Shown here: positions 56,639-64,000 of the stretch, piece after piece
Layout: each line of letters opens with the position of its first letter
Numbering within the stretch: position 1 is the first letter of the stretch
Assembly: GCA_009733575.1 (NCBI GenBank)
Contig: ML769384.1
Span: 747,257 to 811,256 of the forward strand
Origin: Gymnopus androsaceus JB14
Taxonomy: Eukaryota > Basidiomycota > Agaricomycetes > Agaricales > Omphalotaceae
DNA length: 64,000 nucleotides
Direction: 5' to 3'
Position numbers and translations under genes: made by a program
The notes under the pieces: model-generated
Told to the model about the DNA's origin: nothing
Databases searched by the model: none
What the model saw: the letters and a program-made list of their open reading frames with translations, nothing else

Positions 56639-57443
56639 ATGGGATGGCAAAAAACTTTCACCCTTAGTAGGCGGTCTAAAGGCTGCCATCTAATTACTGA
56701 CGAAGTGCTTTCTCAAATCAAACCCGGCCTGAAGGATGTACAAGTATGTAGACCCTTCACTACTCCAGTCGTCGGCTATAGTTTATCTCTCAACTCTAGG
56801 TCGGAATGCTATTTCTCTTTGTGTGATCCATGATTTCAGCAGCATCCTAAACCCGATGTTCACTCTTTCATTCTAGGAAACACACATCTTGCGCTCTAAC
56901 CCTCAATGAAAACTATGATCCAGGTTGAATCTCTGTTATCGGTCGGAGTTTATATTCTCATCATGCTCGACGGGCTTTGCAGATGTGCGACGAGGTCAGA
57001 ACACATTCATTTCCGGTGCTACAGTTCCGTGAATGATTGATATCCATAGATCTCGACAACGCACTTGATCATGTCGTTGGAGAAGACATGATTCCGTGGC
57101 TTCATACAGATGAAGGTCCAGAGTGGGTCCCTCCCGTCATTTTCTTTCGGTATTCTTACCACTACATTTCCCGACTAGCGATTCGTAAGGAACTTGTTCT
57201 CCTCTCACATCATTCGGTTCATCTCAAGTGAGACTGCTAGTGTTTCTCATACCAAGTCTTCATTGGTCGGAGCAACTGTATCCGTACCGATAAGTAATGG
57301 TTCGCTGAACCTCGGCACCTGGCAAGGTATACGCCCCGACCATTGTCCTTGTATTTTTTTGGTGACTGTTGCTCTCAGGAATATACCTGACAGAGTTCAG
57401 GCACATAGCTCATACTAGGACCGTTGTTGCGACCATTCTGTAA
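56639..57443 (+). CDS. YjbQ/UPF0047-family protein
   Basis: About 145 residues in six or seven short exons. The family start MGWQKTFTLSRRSKGCHLIT, the conserved KHTSCALTLNENYDPDVRRD, LDHVVGEDMIPWLHTDEGP, SHTKSSLVGATVSVPI and GTWQGIYLTEFRHI are all present, including the family's conserved His, Asp and Glu residues. One exon (56983-56994) is only 12 bases and codes for the DVRR part. Bacterial members show thiamine-phosphate synthase activity; whether the fungal protein does is unknown. The intron between GPE and TASVSHTK is not resolved exactly. Confidence 0.88.
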
Positions 57444-57983
57444 GCCGGGATGTTGACTCGCTGAACTCGAATTCCAAATTTTAACATATCTACAGTTCTT
57501 AGATAATATGTACATCCTGTATGTATCAGATTCAATCACAATAAATAGTAGAATTCGCTGTACTTTTCGGGTTTGGCCTGAAATAGCTCTTGCTGATTTT
57601 AACGACCGCACACTCGGCGCACACTTCTAAAACTTGTGATGGTTTCAATGCTTCCTGGTTTTAGGTTACCATGCTCAGATAGACCGAGAGAAGGATTAAA
57701 TTATCATCACCAGTACATGATACGTAGAACGTGATACGTAGAACGGGGTTTTCCAATACGGCAGTCTTGCTGAGATCGTCGAAAACTCCCATCGGTGATT
57801 GGCGCCCACGTGGGATTGTCATAAATTGAGCAGCGACCGTCCTTTTCGTGCTTCCACAACCTCGCGCTCTTATAACGGATATCATCCTCGGCGCTCGATC
57901 TTTATTTGCTATACTCTCTGTGCAAGTAATTTTGCGCGTGGGGACTTGACAACTCATCAAGTTCGCCACATTAACTGTCTCAA
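57444..57983. other. upstream region of second Zn(II)2Cys6 gene
   Basis: 540 bases without a gene. A perfect 14-base tandem repeat lies at 57718-57745. Confidence 0.5.
57718..57745. repeat. 14-base tandem duplication
   Basis: TGATACGTAGAACG occurs twice in direct succession about 240 bases upstream of the regulator gene. Each copy includes the palindrome TACGTA. Confidence 0.85.
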
Positions 57984-60875
57984 ATGCCCAAGGCTGCAAC
58001 AAGTTCCCAAAGCACTAGACCGGCTCTACGTCGAAATCAGGTTTTTACTTTGATTTTTTCTCTTAATCAACTTCCTCAAAGACTCGCTATTTAGGCTTGC
58101 CGGTCCTGCAGAAAGAGGAAGCTCAAGTGTGGGGCAGAAAAGCCCCATTGCGGTTCGTAAGTCCTTAATTTCGAAAGACGGTGTTGTCTTTTCGTCTAAT
58201 AGAACTCTGCAGATGTGTCAAGTGAGATCTCAATTCTTCACTTTCCCCTTCCACCCCTTCCCCCGCTTCTCCTCGTCGATCTCTTTCCTCCTGAATGCTC
58301 ATTCGAAACAGGCAGTGGGAAGCACTTATTAGTGTCCCAGCTCCAGTTGGATACGCGTAAGTTCGCACCGTTACGCCCAAGCTCACCCTTTGATTGTATC
58401 TGCCTGCTAGACATCCGAGCGAACCTCAATGCTCTTACGACCCGGTAGAAGGACTGACATTGGCCCCAGAATCAGACCCATTAGAGAAAATTAGAAGATT
58501 GGAGGAACAAATCAGTGTGTCGCATATATTTCCTCGCTGATATCTGTTTCTCATTGGTTTCAGGCTCTCTTAAGAGTAGGCTGTACGAAAAGCAGGCCAA
58601 TGGAAGCACTCGATCCATCTCTCCCATTCATTCCGGCCCATCGCAAAGCAATTCGCCTACAGGGATTTCACTACCTCATGCCTCACTCTCATTGTCAGAA
58701 ACGACGCCGTACCGTGAGGGTACTGCAAGTCCTGCACCTGAGGCTCCTGCGAACGGCGACCCTTTTATGGAACTGCTATTTCTCGGCTGGAATCCCGATC
58801 TTCCAGATCCTGCGACGTTAAATCATTAGTAAGGATGCCATTCTCTTATTTTTGCTACGCCTCTATTGACACAGACTTTAGTATAGATGTATTTTTCAGA
58901 TGTGATCCGTGCGGCTCTCGGGTTCTTCATCGACCTTCCTTCCTCGCCTCAATGCTTTTGTCTCCGAGAGACCCAGGGTTCCCTCATTCTGCCATTCTCC
59001 ATGCTATATGTGCTTCTGCATCACGGTGGAGTCCGCAAAATGTGATCACTTTACCTGATGGTACACGACGGTACGAATCCGATGATTGATCTTGTAGTCG
59101 ATTTGTTGCTAATCTGCTCCCCATCCTTCGCTGCTCCAGCGACAGTTTTGGAGACTGGCATGCTTCAAAGACGCGCCACTATATTGACAAGTGCATGAGC
59201 ACAGGTAGGATGTCTTGATAACCATACGTAACCAAAATCTAATTTTTTCAACGCCAACAGGTGAAGACATATTTTCTGTTATGCAGGCTTGCATATTGTT
59301 ATCTTGGTACTTTTATCAAGAGGGTCGTTGGGTTGAAGTCTGGATATTTGCCGCCTTCCAGACGCGAGTCAGCGTGCCTCTCCGTCTTAACTATCCGGGG
59401 ACGTTTTCTACTCACGGAAACAACTCTCCTGGTGCATATCTTGCCCCGCCAAAGGATCTTCGCGATTTAGAGTCGAGACGTCGTACATGGTGGATGACCA
59501 TCTTGTTTGATCGAATAGCGTCGGTTGGGGGTTGGATTCACTCTGTCGATGAGCGTGATATCGGGACAGAACTACGTGAGTAGAGATGATTAATTAATGT
59601 TGGTTGCTCATTTCTTCTTTAGCCTTGCGCAACGAGGACTTTGAATCTGAAGTAAGCTCATTGTTATCTCAACGGGCAATGTAAGTACTGACAACTGTAA
59701 CAGAATCCAATGCCGAGTAACCCCCAAGACATCGCTTCCCCCGACGTGTTCACCCGGCACCCGCCTGCTTACACAGACTCTTTCATCCTTCTCATCAAAG
59801 CAGTGATGTTGTTCGGTAGAGTCACTGATTACAATGTTCGTGGCAGTCTTCGCGCCCCGACCGCACCCAGCAAAAACCAAAACCCATTCTATCTCGAGGG
59901 GTTCGAGGCCGTTGACCAACTCGCTTCGCGTGATTTCTTGGAAAATCTTCCACACATCTACAAGAGCAACAATGGTGTCACGGACGTAGCCGAAGGTGGA
60001 AATATCGACACAGACTTGTACATGGTACACATAATTCCTCACGCGTAAGTCGTGATTTTTTCGACGACTCCATCCTAACTGAATAATTTTCGTCCTTAGT
60101 GCAGTAATCACACTACACAATCCTTACGTGAATTTCAATGATCCAAATAACGTCTCCACCGCTCGTTGTATTCATTCGGCAAGATGTATACTGGCGGCGT
60201 ACTATATGCTATCTGCGACCTCTCTGGACATTACGAGGTTGCATCCGTTTGTCACTGTAGGTGCTATTTGTGCCCTCGTGAATGATTAAGACTGATGATT
60301 TGCTATAGATTTGTTGGTATCTCGCTGCCGTCGTGCAGGTCCAGCTGTGTAAATATTTCATTGAGATTGGAGACAGCGACAGAGAATCCACTGTATGGGG
60401 TGAGATTAACGTATTAAGGTAAGCTCCGGGGTATATGGGGGTCGAACTGAACACTCATCCTCTGTTTGTAGGTTTGCCATGTTGGCATATGGAGAAAAAT
60501 CCCCGATCGGAAGTAAGTTTTTTCCTCTACTTTATTCACCGGTTCCCTGACGCCGATGTCTCTGCAGCTCGCCAGGAACGACTTTTGCAAGGGCTGATGC
60601 GAGAAATTGTTAGGATGACGGCCCACAAACAGCCATTGGAGGTCGGCGCACCCTTGTATCCGTTCTCATCGTCTTCGTTATGGAGAAAGGGGGATTCGAA
60701 TGGTATAGCTGGAGTCCCTATGCCTACTAGCTCGCCTTTTGAGAACGGACCTTCACTTTCAGGACTAACTAGTACGACTCCTCCTGAATTTCAGTCAATA
60801 TCTGGGTCGGGATGGCTGATGTCTCATGATCTATCTCAGTCTGTCTCTCCAACTGGGGGTATGGGAAGTTTATGA
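57984..60875 (+). CDS. Zn(II)2Cys6 transcription factor (copy 2)
   Basis: Fungal-specific regulator of about 730 residues. The zinc cluster reads ACRSCRKRKLKCGAEKPH, then CGSCVK, with the last part carried by a 9-base exon (58213-58221), and the sixth Cys in PSEPQCSYDP. A short coiled coil (EKIRRLEEQISSLKSRLYEK) follows, then a Ser/Pro linker and the middle-homology domain: GWNPDLPDPATLNH, LHRPSFLASML, AILHAICASASRW, FGDWHASKTRHYID and SRRRTWWMTILFDRIA. The C-terminus is Ser-rich (GWLMSHDLSQSVSPTGG). Exon layout and sequence match copy 1 at 48549-51456, so the two are paralogues. Confidence 0.87.
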
Positions 60876-61124
60876 TGTTTCGCTTTGGTATACCGGTTTG
60901 ATGCAATAGGTACTTTTTTTTTTTTGTGGAACATTACGGACATTTCTTCCGCCGATACTACTGTGGTTTTTTTTGTCCCCTCTGGTCTACGGCGGCTCGG
61001 TAATTACCCTTCGGTTTTCTTGTAATGATTATTTTGCCGACACTGTAAGATTTATTTCGCCGGCCTTTTGTAATGACACTTTTATATTGTACATGTTGTA
61101 TTGTTACAGTTTTGTATGCAATTC

Positions 61125-61972
61125 CTAGCGATCACGTCTCTCAGAGTTGGTTCCAGGGGCCTGTGGGCGCTCATGCTTTTGGCGGATTTCATCCCATGTG
61201 GAATTGGAACTTTTGCCTGCGGAGGCTTTGCGTATCTCGTCCCAGCGGGAGGTAGGAACAGAAGAGTCAGCAACAGATGACGGTTGATCTGATTCAGGGG
61301 ATTTGGTAGGTGAAGCTTGTAAAGGCGGAGGATTGGATTCCTCTTGCACAAAGTCTGGAGCAAAATCGGGAGTAGGCGCATCGTAAGGTGCTTCAATGTC
61401 TCCATGAGGTGAATGAACGCGTTTTAAAAATGGGATACAACTCACCAGGGAGAGTAGGCTGCCTGCCTTTATGATATTGTTCGCGCGATTGCATAGACCT
61501 GATAGCCGCGGCAACACCAAGAGGGTTCTCTAAGCCCTCCCAAAGCTTTAAAAGTTTTGCGGATAAGACTAGGTGGGTGCCAAAAGTCGTAAAGAGAAAG
61601 GATCCCGTGAATATGCATGCTTGAGCCAGGAAGCCACCATACTTCTTCCTCAATATGTGGGTATTTATAGAGGCGGAAGCGAAACTGGGCCACTCCCAGA
61701 GCTGTAGTAGATGGTAAGAAAATGGTAAATCAAGAATAATAGAATCTAACCGTAAAGTAGTGCCATGATTTCATTGAACCGAGGAAAGAAGTCGTAGAGG
61801 CATAATCTTTCTCAGAAATAAGGCCATAGCGCAATTCAGGTGCCAGTAGCGTGTTTGCATTCCCGGGCTTTAACATATTTCGATGAAACCATAATTGAGA
61901 AGTCACAGCGAGGAGCTGCCTCTGTTCCTCAGCTGAGAGAGTAGAGATTATCGAGGGATTTTTCCGGTTCAT
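61125..61972 (-). CDS. unrecognised protein with two hydrophobic segments and twin WDEIR motifs
   Basis: About 225 residues in three exons. The N-terminal part (residues 1-75, STLSAEEQRQLLAVTSQLWF, LLAPELRYGLISEKDYASTT) is helical. After an intron come FASASINTHILRKKYGGFLA, a hydrophobic stretch IFTGSFLFTTFGTHLVLSA and LLKLWEGLENPLGVAAAIRS. The C-terminal 85 residues are Pro/Ser-rich and carry the repeated motif SRWDEIRKAS / STWDEIRQKH. The middle resembles OCIA-domain mitochondrial proteins (family recall, unproved). It could equally be an orphan mitochondrial or ER membrane protein. Start chosen at the first ATG, 274 bases from the divergent RhoGEF gene. Confidence 0.65.
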
Positions 61973-62246
61973 CAAGATGATAGGGTAGGCTGGAGACTCA
62001 AAAGTAGTTCTGAGCTATGATTAATATAAGGTTTGGGTCTGGCCGAGCTTACGGGTGGGTATAAAAACGCACACGAGAAGCGGGTGGCCGTACTGTGCGC
62101 TGTACGCGTCAGTCGTGTTGAAAGTTCGAGTTGAAGCGATGTGCGTCTAACTGAACCGGGCGCCTATCTTATCCCGGACCCCGGCCTTGGCAGATCATTT
62201 GATGATTTACTACTGACTTTTGCTTTTGACTTTGCACGCATACCTC
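61973..62246. promoter_or_regulatory. divergent promoter region
   Basis: The two flanking genes are transcribed away from each other from this 274-base region. No named element recognised. Confidence 0.45.
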
Positions 62247-64000
62247 ATGAGCAGCGTTCTCCTCAGCAAAGACAATAAATTGCCTCCTCCTCCTCCAGAT
62301 GATAATCAATCGCTCCCTCCGTCGACTCCCTCAAAATCCTCACGGCCTGCCCATTTAGGTTCTCTGCCTGCTGTCGATCCCCTTGAACCACTCTGTTCGT
62401 CGTGTTCTTTCGCTTTCTCTGATTTCGCTCATACGGATTCTAGCTGTTCCTTTGACTCCAATCTCACCACTGTCACCAACTGCCTCAGGCGACCCTGGCA
62501 AGCCAAAAAAGACAAATCCTTTGAATGATCTTATAGACACGGAAAGGGCTTATGTCGATCAGTTGACAGGAATAATACGAGTCAGTTTTCGCAGCTAGAT
62601 TCCTCTATTCATCCTCATATTCTTCTAGAAAGTTGCTGCAGCATGGTCCAGATCCAACCTTCCGCCGCCAGAGCTAGATACAATGTTCCGAAGTATAGAA
62701 GCAGTTTACAAGGCCAATCGTTCTTTGCTCTCTGTGAGTTTAGTTTCGCGTTCAATTGTCTAGTCTAATCATTTTTTTACAGAAACTCAAGGAAATTGGG
62801 ACAAATCCATCTTCTCCGAAAGCCCTAGGTGATCTACTCATGCGATGGGTAAGTTTCCCTCCTACTCCTCTCTTCTCGGTCTAACTTTTTGCGCTCAGAT
62901 CGATGACCTCGAAACGCCATACTCCACTTACTCCTCGAAATTCCTCTCGGGATTTGACGTTTGGGATCCTGTTCAATCTAATCCAAAACTCGGCCCAATC
63001 CTTGTCAATTTTTCATCATCGAATCCTTCGTCCACCGGAACCTTATGGACGCTCGACTCTCTCTTTCTTCTTCCCAAAGGCCGCATAAAGTATTACAAGA
63101 AGCTCTATAGTCGATTACTCAAGAGTACTGCTCCTGGAAGAAGCGATCACAAGCTGCTCGTCGGCGCAGTCGACAAACTCGACACATTACTCAATACAAT
63201 AGAACATCGAGAAACTGTGCGCGTGGGAGGCGATGAAGATTCACCAGTTCCGCAGGCACCCGTTGATGAGTTCGAGGACGAGGTGGTGCTTGATATGCGC
63301 TCACAGAGCATGCGTAGCGAACCCGAACCCGAACCCAGACCCGTTACACCTATCCGAACAAGTGATGTTGAACCTAGCAGCGAAAATAGTTCCACAAGGG
63401 ATAGTGGAACCTCCGGAGAGTAGGTTCTTTGCTTCGTTGATTAGACTTGTGTTTATTCATTTTTGCAGAAGAGACAGGATGTCTAGAGATACAGTTTCTA
63501 CTGCCTCAAGTCGTGGATCTACGGCTACTCTCTCCATGCCGATTTCTGACTTGGAACGTCGACTCTCAACAGCCCGAACGATGGATATTTTCACCATGAC
63601 CCATAAGGCACGTTCATTCACAACATAATTGTTCCTATTGCGCACTCACCGCATTCATTGAACAGGCTGTCAAACTACAGATGTCACCACCTTCTCTGAC
63701 ATACACCCGTGAGATTCGCTGCTCATTGGATTTGGTCATTCGTGTAACACCTCGCGCAACTGGCCAGGAAATAGTGCACCGACGCGGCCACATTTTCCTT
63801 TTATCTGATCTGTTCCTCATTTGCGAACGAATGTCTCTTGAGGAACGAGCGACTTCAGGGTCGAATGGTCCTGACATGTGGCTATGCTATCCTCCCTTAG
63901 CCGGCAAGGTGTTGCGCATTTCTGAGGTACCCGGTTCAGGTAGGCCTGAACCAATGTAGAATTATCGCTCTATTGACATGTTTACATAGACACGGAAATG
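62247..64000 (+). CDS. Rho-type guanine nucleotide exchange factor, 3' part outside window
   Basis: Partial gene cut by the window end. The N-terminus is Pro/Ser-rich (LPPPPPDDNQSLPPSTP). After an intron ending ctag the DH domain starts with the diagnostic NPLNDLIDTERAYVDQL, continues through LPPPELDTMFRSIEAVYKAN and LGDLLMRWIDDLETPYSTYS, and includes RIKYYKKLYSRLLKSTAPG. An acidic insert (about 63220-63420) with a run of Glu-Pro repeats precedes a second block TYTREIRCSLDLVIRVTP and HRRGHIFLLSDLFLICERM, which looks like the start of a PH domain. A Rac or Cdc42 activator is plausible; RAC1 lies 18 kb away but linkage means nothing on its own. Confidence 0.8.

Noticed and set aside
1..64000. 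tRNA, rRNA, CRISPR array, transposon or viral gene
   Set aside because: No cloverleaf with A and B boxes, no spaced repeats, no transposase, reverse transcriptase, integrase or terminal repeats were found by eye; a covariance or profile search could still find small RNA genes.

Overview
The window is nuclear DNA of a filamentous fungus, most likely a basidiomycete of the Agaricomycetes type. Genes are packed 0.1-1 kb apart on both strands. Nearly every gene is cut by several introns of about 45-65 bases with GT..AG ends and a CTNA-like branch site. The protein families (Rac1, NDE1/NudE, HapX, Zn(II)2Cys6 regulators with a long gap before the sixth cysteine, fungal SLS1, a basidiomycete-style P450) fit this. 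No species can be named from the sequence. All gene models below were spliced by eye; joins inside disordered regions are approximate.

Layout. 0-12 kb: a SLC35F-type membrane transporter, the dynein regulator NDE1, exosome subunit CSL4, a membrane-anchored SH3 protein, and a long gene that reads through as one protein with a CCCH zinc finger, a disordered region, ankyrin repeats and a ClpB-type AAA+ module. 12-20 kb: pyruvate dehydrogenase E2, the tRNA t6A enzyme KAE1, a GT8 glycosyltransferase, ribosomal protein eS28, and a stand-alone adenylation-domain protein. A 2.3 kb gap without genes follows. 22-40 kb: a mitochondrial PPR protein, the iron regulator HapX, eIF3b, a major-facilitator transporter of the phosphate/glycerophosphoinositol type, a SLS1-like mitochondrial protein, the rRNA methyltransferase SPB1 and a small DUF423 membrane protein. 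40-48 kb: a single-zinc-finger protein, Rac1, and a large single-pass membrane protein with a glycosylated outer domain. 48-61 kb: two related Zn(II)2Cys6 transcription factors enclose prephenate dehydratase, a cytochrome P450, the polyadenylation factor YTH1/CPSF30 and a YjbQ-family enzyme. 61-64 kb: an unrecognised two-part membrane protein and the start of a Rho-type GEF cut by the window edge.

Most genes are housekeeping and unlinked in function: RNA processing and translation (CSL4, KAE1, eS28, eIF3b, SPB1, YTH1), mitochondria (E2, PPR, SLS1), and cell polarity or transport (NDE1, Rac1, RhoGEF, SH3 protein). The 48-61 kb block is the only part that looks even loosely like a regulated accessory cluster.

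Two features stand out. First, at least five genes (adenylation protein, MFS transporter, SLS1, the big membrane protein, P450) carry single-base breaks of reading frame inside otherwise intact, conserved protein sequence, mostly at short homopolymers. Either these are assembly indels or several of the genes are decaying; reads or transcripts would decide. Second, several exons are extremely short (3, 5, 9, 12, 12 and 18 bases) and split conserved motifs, so automatic gene callers would probably get these genes wrong. I saw no tRNA, rRNA, CRISPR array, transposon or viral gene.
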